A DNA stretch of 64,000 nucleotides from Stratiolaelaps scimitus (lineage: Eukaryota; Arthropoda; Arachnida; Mesostigmata; Laelapidae), in assembly GCA_019614645.1 (NCBI GenBank), contig JABWDB010000016.1:6095501-6159500 (forward strand). Reading direction: 5' to 3'. Shown here one piece after another: positions 1 through 12,108 of the stretch. Below the pieces are notes generated by a model, which did no database searches, was not told where the DNA came from, and saw nothing but the letters and a program-made list of their open reading frames with translations. The first letter of the stretch is position 1, and each line of letters begins with the position of its first letter. Both the position numbers and the translations under genes were made by a program.

Positions 1-170
1 GCCGTCAGCCGGCCAAGCCTGTTCTTGAGTCTGCGGCGATCTGCCTCAGTTCCTCTGCATCCCCTCCCCGTTCGTCGTCTTAGTCGAGTCCGTTGTATCG
101 TAGAGGTTCCACTTGTGCCACCGGTAGCCGCAATTGTAAAAGCAGAGGTAGCTGTCATCGTATGCTCCGT

Positions 171-231
171 GTTGTTGTTGCTGTTGTTGCTGTTGCTGTT
201 GTTGTTGCTGTTGCTTTTGTTGTTGTTGCTG
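171..231. repeat. CTG/TTG trinucleotide repeat
   Basis: Interrupted run of TTG and CTG triplets. It reads as poly-leucine on the plus strand and poly-glutamine (mixed CAG/CAA) on the minus strand. Mixed synonymous triplets resemble arthropod opa-type repeats. No splice sites or conserved flanking sequence support coding, so it is listed as a repeat in possible 5' UTR-like DNA. Confidence 0.75.
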
Positions 232-539
232 GTGGCGGCACTCTGCGTGGTGACGGGTGTCACTCACTTCACTGTCGGTGGTCAGGGCTGTTGTCGCTTT
301 CCGGCGACGACTCGAGTCGCTTTACGCGCATCTATGCGTATCTATGATCTGCCTATACGTAACTGCGCGTCCGTCTGTGTTCGCCTGAGTCGACATGGGG
401 TTGCTGTTTTGTCCTTTCCAGTGAAGCAGTATGCCTTTGGTTGTCTTGGTTGCATTTGGTCTCGACTTGCGTCGTTCGCTGGCTTGTCGTATCTCTCGGA
501 ACGCACGAACAAGGGACAGACCAAGCGAGCTAGACAGAG

Positions 540-680
540 AAAAGAAGTAAGAGTGGCTCCAACCAGCCGCTCGGCCGGCCGCCCGCCCGCCCGCCCTCCC
601 CGGGCCAGACAGCGAACCAATCGAGCTGGTACTCGCCGCCGGCGGAGTCGCTGACCCTATTGGACGACTGTCAGTATGGC
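540..680. promoter_or_regulatory. CpG-rich patch, possible promoter or 5' UTR
   Basis: A locally GC- and CpG-rich stretch (repeated GCCCGCCC, CCGGCGG) in otherwise AT-rich DNA. No TATA box or start codon could be tied to it. It could be a promoter of a gene lying outside the window or of an unrecognised one. Confidence 0.25.
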
Positions 681-704
681 GACGTAGCTCTGGTTGACCA
701 ACCG

Positions 705-915
705 CTACACGCTCGTGGCGGCGATCGTTTCGCCATAGTATGGCTGCGATGTGTTGTCACAGGCCTGTACGGTGACGCTGAAACTGATGATGCTGTTGCA
801 GGTGAACATCGTCGAGGCTGCCCACCACCAATCCTCACACCCCTGGCCATCTGGACGCGATGTGAAATCACGCGTCCGTACGATCTCGGCCTGGCTCAGA
901 CCAGGGCAGATCAGG
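705..915 (-). CDS. possible terminal exon, unrecognised protein
   Basis: After a plausible acceptor (CACTATGTCCAG) the minus strand is open for 69 codons to a TAG, entered in phase 2. Third codon positions are strongly G/C-biased, unlike the surrounding sequence. The product has features of an extracellular segment: CEDWWW near the middle, then several Cys (FTCNS, VQACDN). I do not recognise the family. No upstream exon, no poly(A) signal and no matching donor were found, and a plus-strand frame is also open here, so this is a candidate only. Confidence 0.25.
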
Positions 916-1020
916 CTGGACATAGTGGATGATAATAATATCATTTATAGTTTGATACAAGCAGAAGGGGCGGCCGACTCTATCCGGCCTCTATATCTCT
1001 TCGCGCTATCGTATGCCTGA

Positions 1021-2205
1021 TGTCGAGCAGCTAACTACTTGGCTGAGTATGGCGTCAATTCAACGGTGAAGAATCTGAGCGATTCTCAAGAGGGAGTAGC
1101 TTCATGCGGAAGGAGAGAGCTCGCTGAGTTTGCGTAGGCGGTCGGATAATGTGTGAAATGAGAGAACTAATTCGACGGATTTCGATTTGCTTCTGAAACT
1201 ACTGGTTAGAGTCAACCGTAGATCAATCTACCGTTTAGTGCATTCATCCGAACTAGAGATGCCGTCGTGATGAAGCACTATTATATCTGCAGACGGTAGA
1301 GGCCCACTTTGTATTGACGACCATGAGAGAGTTTACGTAAGTCAGGCTTTCGCTGGACGGGCTTCGCATTGACTTCACGCATAGCGGCCTATCGAAGTGC
1401 GTATTTCACAATGCAGTAATAAACCGTAGACGTTCGCCTACGCTATATATATATATATATATATATATACAACGCAATCTTATAGCTGCGCCATCTCTTG
1501 TGGCATCGCATTCTCTATAGACAACATACTAAACCCAGTACAGGGAAGCCCACGCTAGTCGGGCTTGGTCGGCTTTCAGCAACGGTATTGGCTCGATTTG
1601 AGGAGAACCTGTGAAATACGAGTATTTTGCATCCAGTCTTCGCCTGTTTAGCTAAGCAACACTTTCTTGGTTTTGTGCCGATTGAAAAAAAATATAGATA
1701 GATAGATGGAGGAGGCAATGAAGCGATACAATTGAATGACACCATTCCGTCACCAGGTATTTCGTTAAAAAAAATCGATATATAACATATATATATATAT
1801 ATATATATCTACTCGTGCCAGGCCGCCGACCGATCAGGTTGTAGCTAGCATACATATCATCGGGCGCCTATTGCCGAGCCAGCTCATAGCTTGACAGTAT
1901 CCTGGACGTTAAATGTTGGCTGAGAGTCAGCCCGGAAAATTTAATTTAGCTCATAGCTTCGCTTGAGTGTTGTCTGCAGACGGTAGCCTATCAAGTCGCC
2001 TTAATGATGAATGCCTCGCTATAGACAAAACTTCTGTAGTGGTGATTCATCTTCAGAGCGCATTCGAAAACAAACTTTGACACGCAGCTCGTCTATTCGG
2101 CGAGCCGCCATCCACTCTCGACCTGGGCCCAACCGTCAGCAAACCTTCTGACCAAGATAGCGCTTCTCATTGCAACACGTGTGCTGACTGGTCCTTCATA
2201 TTCAG
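1021..2205. other. non-coding stretch with two (AT)n tracts
   Basis: No supportable gene. It contains (AT)n microsatellites at about 1445-1469 and 1788-1808 and one copy of the dispersed repeat described separately. Confidence 0.6.
1902..1940 (+). repeat. dispersed SINE-like repeat, 3' segment, copy 1
   Basis: Begins TGGACGTTAAATGTTGGC and continues into AGTCAGCCCGGAAAA. The same segment recurs near 5.05, 35.9, 56.0, 59.8 and 61.97 kb, in both orientations. At 35.8, 59.4 and 61.9 kb it is preceded by a head with a tRNA-type B box. Confidence 0.75.
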
Positions 2206-2930
2206 CTCTCTCTCTCTCTAATCACAACACAATACGGCAAAAAGGACAACATAGGAAACTGCGTAGTAAAGCACACGAATACATCTGAGTTGTTGCTGTT
2301 GTTGTTGCTGTCTGTGGCCTCCTTCCGAGATCGTAGCTTCGCCTCCGGCAATTTCTATTAGCATTATCTCAACAAAAATAGGCTGGAGAACGTCTAGCCA
2401 TGACCGCATAACCTAAAACCGTCCAACATCTATACTCTCCCCCTCTCTCTCTCTCTCCCTCTTTCTCTCTATATAGAAGTATCTGTATCTATCCATCTCT
2501 ATCTGCATTACGTAGAAAAACAACTGAAAGGAATCTCAATGATGGCGCTAGCAACGTATACATTTATGACGAGAGCAAACGGACGCACCGATCCACGCAG
2601 GGACGATTCGTCCTTCATGCCTCCGCCCTGAGAGTTGCCATGATGTTGGACGCGTCCGTCGAAACGCTGACCTGCACAATCTGCGATGCTTCCTTCGGTA
2701 TTCAGTTACCTGCCGACTCTTCAAAACACGGCCGTCTACGACGGCCGTCACGGATCGATCGGGGCACATTAAAGGAGCCAGCCTCGATGTAGGTTACAAA
2801 AACAGTCTCTCGTTCGTGTTGTCGTGTTCCGCTCTCGGCGACCGGTTACCGACCCCGAGCGCGAGAGATGAACGCAGGATGTCAATGTGTACGAAATGTA
2901 GAAAATGACTCAGGAGGACTTCAGCGTCCT
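2206..2930. other. non-coding stretch with CT-rich tracts
   Basis: Contains CT dinucleotide runs near 2206-2219 and 2436-2470, a short TTG/CTG run near 2291-2311, and a short perfect inverted repeat (ACGGCCGTC/GACGGCCGT) near 2733-2753. Short open frames here have no splice or composition support. Confidence 0.5.
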
Positions 2931-5900
2931 TCGTTCCGATTCCGGAAATGTTTTACTTTCAAGTGCCCCGCACAGCAATAGCATGGATGCAGTACAGCGG
3001 CTAAATGTCCAGGAAAACATGCCGATCTGTAAGAAGAAATGCGTAGCGTATTTGGGTCTTCGTGTTTCTAGTTAAATAAATAAATAGATACCTTTTTCCT
3101 ATGCCGAAATAAACGAGCCAAGTGGCTAGCACACATACATTATACTGAATATGAATGACATTCAGATGACTGTTCACTGATGTGTTTGCTGTTAACGTCG
3201 AAGGTCACCAGACGAGGAAGTCAAGCTCAGATATTTGTGCAACAAGTCGAATAACGAGCCCATATTAATTTGATTTAAGGTAACAAACGAAACCCACCAT
3301 AATAATTAAATCATAATGATAATAATACTGATAATAACAGAGGAAGTGTCAAAATCGCTAAAAACGACCACTCGAAGCGATCTGCTGATCACGGCATTTT
3401 CCTCAAGTTCATCAGTACCACCATATAGAGCGATACCACCGGCTTGACCAATGGGCCGCAAATCGATAGAATGCACTATCTCATTTGCGTTACTTTACGA
3501 TGAGCATTCATTGTGGCATGGGTATACGGCTGGCGGCTTAAAGTGCTGAATTGTTGAATTCTACGTTAGGTCTTAACTAACTCCATCGATTGATTACATC
3601 GGGTACCGTGTCATTCACCATTCACGATATTCCCTCCGTGCCTATCTGGAAAGTGCATATCTGTTGCGCGGTGTACTCGAGTGGTTGTGGTACAGCACAC
3701 GATCGATTCCTATTATAGCTACCAACAAGGTTTCGGTTGAGAGAAGGATTTGACGAACGCTCGAATGGCTTTTTCAACCAAGCTCATTTTTTTCGTCAAC
3801 TCACCCCCACTGTTTCGACACAGCAACACGGCTAGGAAGCCCGGCCTAGAAGCGACGTTTGTACGCGATTCAATGCTGGCCAAGCGCATATTTATTATTT
3901 TAAGGGGAAATCCAGCCAGTCACTAGTTCGTCAGTGGTCATCAATGTGTACGGAATTATGCTGGAAAATGTAGATGTAACGAAACATCTCAACACTTAAA
4001 TAAGCAGGAAAATAATGCTTACTAGCGAGTCCCAGGTTTTCAATAACAAAATAGGCTAAGGGGAATTGGGTGTTGATGACACTGCATTTATGCGTACGTT
4101 TGTTGCGAGGCCTGTGTTTAATAACGTTCGACCGTCGGTTTCCTACGGGTCAGCATCGTTCACGTTTTCCATCGGGTTGAGATCCGGAGAAAAGCTGGTC
4201 ACTATAGGTCACTCCTAACCACTCACGTGTACTCGCGCTGACATGAATTGTTGGAAACTAGTTGGCAGTCGATGAAATCTGGCACTAAACTCTAGTAGAT
4301 TGTCGGTCAACATTGGCTGATAGTCCTCGCTAATCATTCGAGACTAGACGAAAGCGAGTGCGAGTTTGCCAAGCTCTGAAATGGCCGAAATTTGCCGCAG
4401 AAATTGCCCTTCGACACGTACCGCGACTCTTTATATACATCATGCCAGTAACCGTTAAATCCACTAGCCCGTCCAAATTTAACTTCTTCTCATAACTGAA
4501 GACGATCTGAAACAACATAGTACCTTTTAGATAGATGTGCACCCTCAGGATACTATTTGAAAAACGCAGCTCCAATATTCACCAATGTCTAGTCTCTGAC
4601 AATATTGATGCGACCGAGTTTAGATTTGATTTTTTTCAGATGTGCTAGCATTCCAAAGGCTCGTTCGCGGCATAATTGTGATTCTCAGCAACGACATTGA
4701 AAAATCCCCTGGATTGATTTACCCACACTCAAGGCCGGCATCAATATTAAGTCCACTCAAGTATACTAGATACGAAGCAATTGGTCAAATCGTAGTGTTG
4801 AATGAAGGTTGTGGTACCATTGGGTCAGTGCCGTTTGGGAGTTACACAATGTTTCCGCCTTTATCCCTTCTCGATTTTTTTACCCCACCATGAATAATCA
4901 TAAAAAGGTAGATAATGATAATTAGAACACCAACCGCACGAAGTGATTAAATGAATAATATCTCTTTCCTCAACCTGTATTAGCACAAGTACGGGAGAAA
5001 TAAAAAAAAATACTCCCACTTTTTAATAATAATACATTTTTCGGGCTGACCCACAGCCAACATTTAACGTCCACGGTACTTCCAATGTGACCCTTTGAAC
5101 TAATAGGATATGGGTGTTTTTACTTTAGTTTAATTAATGAGTATCCCACTAACTAAAAAAGTTGTTTTTTTCGGACTGTACAGGGGCCTAGTCATTCCAA
5201 AATCGATTGCTCGGCAGTCTGCCGCATCTAAAGAAGTATATAGACGCCATTCAGGTGGTTCATAAAATGGTTGGCCCGAAGAGCCGGCAAACTGTATGCG
5301 ATGTTCCAAATTAGACCGTGTATCTGCCTTCCATGGTCAAAGTACATGCTGACGTCGACATAAGACACTACAGAAGATTAACATTAGACAGTTCAAGCGA
5401 TAATTTCATCAATATCCGCCGTAATTTTACTTCGCAGTGGACATATTTTCCGCAAAAGGGGGCGGTCGCTCGTAGGGAGCGTCTAGACAAGACATTTCCC
5501 TGTCGAGCCTCTTGTATGGGGGCAATTATCGTCTAGCGTTACAAATATTTAATACTCTATAGGAAAAAATTTCTGTGATTGCTTCAAAGTGGCAAAATGT
5601 TGAAAAGTATCTCGGGAAATACTAAGCTATGCAGTTTGGACTAGCAACACAGTTCAGCTGAGTGCAGCAGCAGTTCTAGCTAGAAATATTGGTGTCAATA
5701 AATGGTATCAGTCAAGAACGTTTTCATTGATGAGCTCGTGTGAGAAACCTCCCAGCATATGTAGACATCCACACGGAATTGAGGTTGGCATAATGACGAG
5801 TGAATGAATTCATATTTCACTAATTGCTCGGGTGTGTAATGTGTTATTTTCATACTGCTCATGGCCAATCGAGGAGTCACTTCCTTGTACCAAATTAGAC

Positions 5901-6590
5901 TTCATCATCCATCAAACGTCAGCGCCGGCTAGTGTCAGTAATAAGACCTCGAAGTAGATTGCTGAATAAAGTAGATTGTTGATCTTGTAGGTAAATTCAC
6001 CTCGAAGTAGATTGTTGAATCAAATAAAATACACATCCCTAAAACAAAAGCTTCTTTAGAAGCCGTCATAGACCTTGCGGTCAGCGACGTGGTATCAGAA
6101 TTAGAGCCACTTACTCTCTGAGCGCCCTTTATGGGTTGCAGATGAATAGCTGTTGATTTTTAAGAGGATAAATAAACACCCAAAAAAATACCCGACCGCA
6201 AAGCAAACCTCAGATCTGCGGCAGTTGGTTGCTACTGTGACGTGCACACCCACTAAGACTCCGGACCTCGGTAACTTGGGCTAACGCACGAAGAGAAGCT
6301 GACCGAAGCCCAGTGGGCCTTTTGCTCCAATTTTGCCCTGAACGTGTACACAGTGCATATAATGTGTTAATTTGAGCCGTGAAACCATAGCCGCATATAA
6401 CGTGACCGGTCAATTCCTGCCATCTGATCGTCTGAATAACACTATCGCCCTTGTTAACTGTTCAGTGACCGCGTCACTCCCTCTTCCTCGAATTGGTATC
6501 ATCAACCAGCAAAGCGAGCATTACTTTGAGATAGCTGGTCGCACCCTCTAATCAGGTCGTGCAGCCTGAACGCAAACCACCGGCGCGCGA
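2931..6590. other. intergenic AT-rich DNA
   Basis: No exon-like segment found on either strand. Apart from one minus-strand copy of the dispersed repeat at 5041-5078 and an imperfect local duplication near 5945-6030, nothing distinctive is visible. Confidence 0.5.
5041..5078 (-). repeat. dispersed SINE-like repeat, 3' segment, copy 2
   Basis: The reverse complement reads CCGTGGACGTTAAATGTTGG followed by CTGTGGGTCAGCCCGA, matching the plus-strand copies with a few substitutions. Confidence 0.7.
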
Positions 6591-7215
6591 CTGAGTGAAG
6601 AGAGTCGGCGGACAGCAAAATCGAACGGGGGACCGAGGAGTTCACAGTTGTCAATAGAAGCCTAACGTTGCTAACCTATTGAGGAGAGCGTTGGCGAATG
6701 ATGGCGTTGCCAGTGCACTTGCCAGTACCATTGTACTATAGCATAACATAATAATCATCGTAGTTGGCAGTCGTGTTGTAGGAGCATGCTGACAAATTCC
6801 GCATCGCTGACCGCCCACCGTCGCGCCAACCGAATACCAGCCGTGCCTTTAACCCCGACGAGAAACAACACCCAATGCAAGCATCGCGCAGATGACGACA
6901 ACAATAACGACGACGATACTTACAACGACGACGAACGGCTCAATATTTATCTATGTACTTGCCTATATATCAGCTAGCACGACTTAACTGGGTGCCAACC
7001 CGACGGCGGATGTGGTCAACTTGTCGATCGTCGATCGCCATGTCAAATTGACGCCCCGAGAAGAACCGCGCACTCACACACACACGCGCGAGCACGAACA
7101 CTCGCAAGAGAGCAGATTGGTGGAAGCAGCACCCGCACACAGGAGCCACAACTACCATCCTAGCGGGGTGACGACGTATCAAAAACAGTCAGTAGCTGGT
7201 TGCGGCGGTGCTTAA
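6591..7215. other. moderately CpG-rich, unassigned
   Basis: GC content is raised relative to flanks, and there are GAC/AAC triplet runs around 6895-6935 and a short CA run near 7074-7084. This may be a 5' UTR or promoter, but no start codon with a matching donor could be defended. Confidence 0.25.
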
Positions 7216-8818
7216 CTTGGGCTGTGCTTTCAAATTTGCACGACACGTTCCCTTCGCGATATTTGTAATCTATTCGGGCAGCAGAACTGCTCGAGTGCCT
7301 GTTAAGGTTGTCAGATAGCCCAAGATAGCCCGGTATACATGAGGCGGCTGCGTTTGTACGAACGATGACCGCGTTCGAACACGGGAGTCTATTCTGTGCT
7401 AACTAATACATAGACGACGATCGGATCTCGTCGTATCGGTCGATGCCTCAGCTGCCTGCTCAAATCCGATTTTGCATCGCGGTCTTGATCCAAGGAAAGG
7501 GCAGACTCGACTGAATACGTTGAGCAATGCAATTTCACATTATGCATGTTGGTGATATGTGCCGGGTGGACTTGTGTTGGCTGATACCAACAAATACCAT
7601 TTTCGGAGCTAGTTTTCTATTTGTCAACCCATTTTCTTCCGAGTTCTACACTACCGGGTAGGGAATAAGTGAAAAACGCTTACAGTTAGAAAAAAATTGA
7701 TGCTTAGAGTTGGCGAAGATGTGAGTTTAGTACAGTTAAGAAAAGGATAGTTTTCTTTTTTTTTTCCTGCATCTACTACATGTTCATCCGCATGTCCGTT
7801 AGAATGCCAAGCTGAATGAATTATCTTAATGATATTGCTCACCGAAATGCATCAAACGCGAAACAACAACTATCTATTGCTGCTATTACTGTTATCACTA
7901 TTGAGAGCGTACATAATGGTGTAACAACGACAGCTAATTATGCTGAATTATGCACTCGCATAATGACTCGCGACGAACCGGTTATCTCAAATCGATAATT
8001 ATTCAGTTGCTTAGAATTTGCTCTTGGTGTATATACGCCTTTTTGGTCTCTAGCTCGTCAAAGATGTACATTGCATTCATTGTCCACGTGTGGCTTAAGC
8101 CCCAAACTCCCTGATCTCGCCCTAGAACTGTGACCCGGCAGCGTCATCCGATATTGTTGTACCTGGAGTACGTCTCCCATGTCCTGGTATAGACTGAAGA
8201 TAAGATCCGAATTTAAAAAATAAAATACCGAAGTGAATCTAATGAAGAACGTACCTTCTCTTTTAATCGAGCGACTTCGAATCGACACAGACTTTAGTGG
8301 GTTATCATTGGGATTATAGAGCACGTTGAGATGTATTTCTGTGCATTACTGTTCGCATTGTTGCTTGCGTAATGCCAACACTTGCTGAAATGTAACCAAT
8401 TATTTCTTATGTGACTCTAACTTGTGAAGTCAATAGTTACGGATTGTTTTCATAGAGTTAATTTAAAGAACATCATTTACCATATCGAATCTCCATCATC
8501 ACAGGAATATCTCAGCATGTGTTCGGCAGTAATCCTCAATCCGGGTTTTCTATCTAATCGGCCAGTGTTTACAATGGCAATAACAATTACATAAAAGAAC
8601 TTGCGATTCGCTAGTGAAAATACGTCCAGATTCACGAGGTTGTTGTAATGCTGCAGTAACATTTCACCATTAATTATTTTTGCGAGAACTTAAGCATTGT
8701 GAAACTGCAGTTCCGAAAATATACCTCAAATGAATGAATGAATTGGCCAAGTACTATATATTAGAAGATTTTTGTTTATAAGTTTATTCATATTTATTCA
8801 TACATATCCAAACCATCT
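7216..8818. other. intergenic DNA, nothing recognised
   Basis: Only short unsupported open frames and homopolymer runs (for example the T run near 7755-7766). No exon or repeat family recognised. Confidence 0.5.
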
Positions 8819-8877
8819 TACAGTGTTTTTCTTTATGAAGGCGGTCGACGGCCGCCTTCATACAGAAGAACACTGTA
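8819..8877. other. 26-bp near-perfect inverted repeat (hairpin)
   Basis: Left arm 8819-8844 and right arm 8852-8877 are complementary over 26 positions, with one G:U-type pair and one mismatch, around a 7-base loop (TCGACGG). The arms begin TACAGTGTT and end ATGAAGGCGG. As RNA this would be a 59-nt hairpin of pre-miRNA-like size. It could also be a miniature inverted-repeat element. No flanking gene explains it. Confidence 0.8.
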
Positions 8878-10899
8878 CGGGAGGATGCACTTTCGTTGCT
8901 AAGCAAATAAACACGCGACAAATTTGATAGAGTAAGTTTTCGTTTTTATTAGAATTATCTATTAGATTAGAATTATTAGATGTGTTTTTTTTATAAGATT
9001 TTAAATATATAATGCGGATTACAATAACGACATAGGCGATTATATATGATGTATGTAACGTTGCGATGCCACCAGGCGAGTTCGCGTATTAGAAAAAAAA
9101 GACAAAGCTGTGTTTATTGAGGACTTAACCGCCGGCGTCTGCGCACCTGTATGAGCAGGTCAACTTGAACCTCATACATTTCCCATGTCGATTAATCGTG
9201 TACGAAGCCAGCTGACAATTGATCTAATTGGGATCCCTTAAATATTTACAATCAATAAGAAATATTAATTGAAACACCCCTGTGGCGAATTGAGGATAAG
9301 ATTCGTCGATCTTCTTTACAGTCTTCGTCGTATTCGTAAGATATACGTAACACTGGTAATAATAATAATCAATTTTACAATTAATATATATTATACGTTT
9401 ATATGGGCGAGCTGACATATCGTGCTCGATTGTTGCTCTAACATTCATGCACAATTTTCACCACTTAGTTCCACTGCATCCCATATAGTGATTTACATGA
9501 GGCTTGACCTCACGTTACGCAATAAGTTCAACTGGATTCGGAGCCTTGTCCAGCTTGTTCCTCAACAAGCAACTACCGTTTAATGGAATTGATTGGATAC
9601 GTATTCATCAAATATATGCATATTTCTTCATTTATCGAAGCGGATTTAAGACTCCTCATCTATTTGCTACTTGGAATATATATATATTTTCCCCTAAACG
9701 AACTAGATATGTATTTTTAAAATCTGACTATGAATTTATGCTATATACTATATAAGTGGTAAAGGTATAAAAATTGTTTCGATCATTTAAAAGTAATCTT
9801 TTTATCTCATCTCGCTTTTTCCTATGCCTCATATGAAAGCGACGTCAGCACACTTTGTTTAAATGTATTATTTGTTTTGTATATATATATATATATCTAT
9901 ATTTCTTTATATACATGTCCTTTAGGTTATACTCATTGGCACTGTGGTGCGATTATTAAAATTCGGACAAATAGTATTAATAATAGATTGCAAATATTCA
10001 AACAATTTTTTTCCCGTCGAACACAGAGGAACGTGCCCTCAAGGAACATGTGTTTCTTAGACATCATCCCCCAGGAGGACGCTATCAATGGCTTTCTCTT
10101 CGCGATCAATCTATCTGATATTAAGTGGTATTTGTTTTGTTTATTTTGCATCGTATCATGTTGGTGTCGATTGGTTGTTCACCATTGCACCGTATTAGGT
10201 TCATTTCAATCACACCTGTGGGATATTTAGTAGTTTTGTATCGATTTAATTGATGACACTGGTCGAAACAGAAACCAGCCGTAAATAAGGTTCGTGGCCG
10301 GGGCAAACAAAGCCGCCTACGGCGAACGATGCATAGTCGTGTATATACCATACTGACTCGTTCTATATGTGTATGCTGTCATGATCATCATTATAGTTGT
10401 ATCACACTTTTCGAGTTAAGTTAATCAAATGAGCCAGTTAACCCTGTTTGACATTACAAATTGCAAACACTATCGTTGCCTATTGATTTATTTGTATAGA
10501 AGTATTGACCTATATCAAACACAGGTAGAGTGCCTAGTATAACAATCAGTATACTTAGGTTGCAAGCCGCTCTGCAACCGTTCTCCACAATATTGTACGT
10601 TAGAGCAATTTATGAGTGGACAAACCTGTTGAATGTATTTTAGCTTCGCTCCATAGCCACGACTGGCAGCTAATGTGAACGTTTTTGTTGGATTCGAACT
10701 GGAGGCGTTTCTAAGTCACGTTGCAGCTACCACGTATGAAATAGCGAATAGCTCAATAATAGAAAATAGATCAATATACACACTATTGCGGTTGCAACCA
10801 TTATTCGTAATAAATAGGGGCATCTATATATATATATATATATATTATCTATTTTAAGAAGCAAATGTGTTCCTAAAGACAGCTCTCTCTCTCTCTTCG

Positions 10900-10938
<39 letters not shown>

Positions 10939-10966
10939 CCATAAATGAGTTTTCTATGAAGGATCA
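8878..10966. other. intergenic AT-rich DNA with microsatellites
   Basis: AT-rich, with (AT)n tracts near 9881-9897 and 10823-10845 and a compound (CT)n(AT)n tract at about 10881-10938. Long open frames here (for example 9877-10230) have no splice signals and follow from base composition. Confidence 0.5.
10881..10938. repeat. compound (CT)n(AT)n microsatellite
   Basis: CT dinucleotides interrupted by one TCGT, passing directly into AT dinucleotides. Unstable simple repeat with no evident gene association. Confidence 0.85.
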
Positions 10967-11005
10967 CCGGTTTCGGGTCAGGTGGTCCCTGTGACCCGAA
11001 ACCGG
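10967..11005. other. perfect 14-bp inverted repeat
   Basis: CCGGTTTCGGGTCA at 10967-10980 and its exact complement TGACCCGAAACCGG at 10992-11005, separated by 11 bases. It is GC-rich inside AT-rich DNA. Its role is unknown: fold-back element, protein-binding palindrome and chance are all possible. Confidence 0.85.
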
Positions 11006-12010
11006 GGACGAGATAATCATTTGAGCTGAATTAGATTTGATTCAATGTTTCTGATATATAGCGTATTAATATAGGTCGACTAGTCGGCACTTGAACTTGG
11101 TCGAGCATTGTTTTAGCAATAGCTCACAACAGGAAGCTCACCACAAGCTGAGCTTTAGCACAATATTCATTGTAGCACGGTCGATAGGATTCATCTGAGG
11201 GGATAAAATAGGGGCGGTTTAGCGAGTTTGACTGAACAACAGCTGTAACGACGGCTGCAGACCAACAACTGTTCCTCCGCACGAGCTGCCAGCTGGTTTT
11301 GTATGAACAAATGTACAGGATGTTCAGAGAGCACTGATACGCAACCCTATCAGAGACGGACAGGTTCCGAAGGGAGAAAAGGCTTGATTCGAAGGAGAGG
11401 GAAGTTCCGAAGGAGATCTCCCGTGCAATTTTTTGAGTTCTTTTGGTCTACCAACAGATATCTAGACGAGTAGCGTGTAAATCAAAGAGAACATCAAACT
11501 CTGCTCAGAGAGAATGTTGAACCGCAGGTGGGATTTCGAGTAGGGTTTTTACGTACTGTCCTCAATGATATCAGCCGACTTTTTCCTCTGACTAGGCGAA
11601 TGGGTGTCTGCAGATAACGAGAGGAACAATCATCCGTTGAAGGCTACCTTCAAGGCCGTCAAACTATTTTTTAGTTTCCCATGGGGTTGCGTAACAATTT
11701 TCCGAACATCCCGTATCAGACCCGCTAGTTTGGCCAGCCATTGAATTCATCGACCGCTGATGCCAGCCAGAAGAGAAAGAGCCACATGTACGCCTGTATA
11801 CAGTTCTGCATTTCCCTACAATTGAAACTCAACAGCTCATTTCCTGCTGTCCCTTCTTCGTCTTCGCTAAGGCCGGAAAAGAATCTGGTCAGCGTAGACA
11901 TTCTGCAGATGCGCGGCAAATTGTTGCGTTGTTAATATTAAGCGCCGCTGCACCGTTGGCTATCTAAGCTTTGCGGGTTGATCTAAGAACGATTACATTT
12001 GCCGGACGGT
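11006..12010. other. 3' flank of the FLVCR-like gene
   Basis: Follows the transporter stop codon on the minus strand and probably includes its 3' UTR. No canonical minus-strand AATAAA was seen in the first few hundred bases. No other gene is supported. Confidence 0.4.
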
Positions 12011-12108
12011 TCAGCCCGTCACGACGCTGTTTGGCTGACTAACACAGGAAACTTTGAGAGTGTGACCTTCAAAGGCCCGCTGTCGTCGCAGATCGGAGCG
12101 GATGAGAG
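12011..12108 (-). CDS. FLVCR-like exon 8 (terminal)
   Basis: Acceptor TTCTGTTGCAG, then 98 bases to TGA. It completes the split codon of exon 7 as Ala and gives [12 protein letters not shown], matching the LIKSDLRR tail of vertebrate FLVCRs, followed by a short divergent end. Confidence 0.9.

Noticed and set aside
46..267. Minus-strand poly-glutamine ORF and the overlapping 209-codon plus-strand poly-leucine ORF
   Set aside because: Both are produced by the CTG/TTG repeat; no splice signals, conserved flanks or reliable start.
9877..10230. 117-codon plus-strand ORF
   Set aside because: Starts in an (AT)n tract, AT-rich composition, no splice or domain support.
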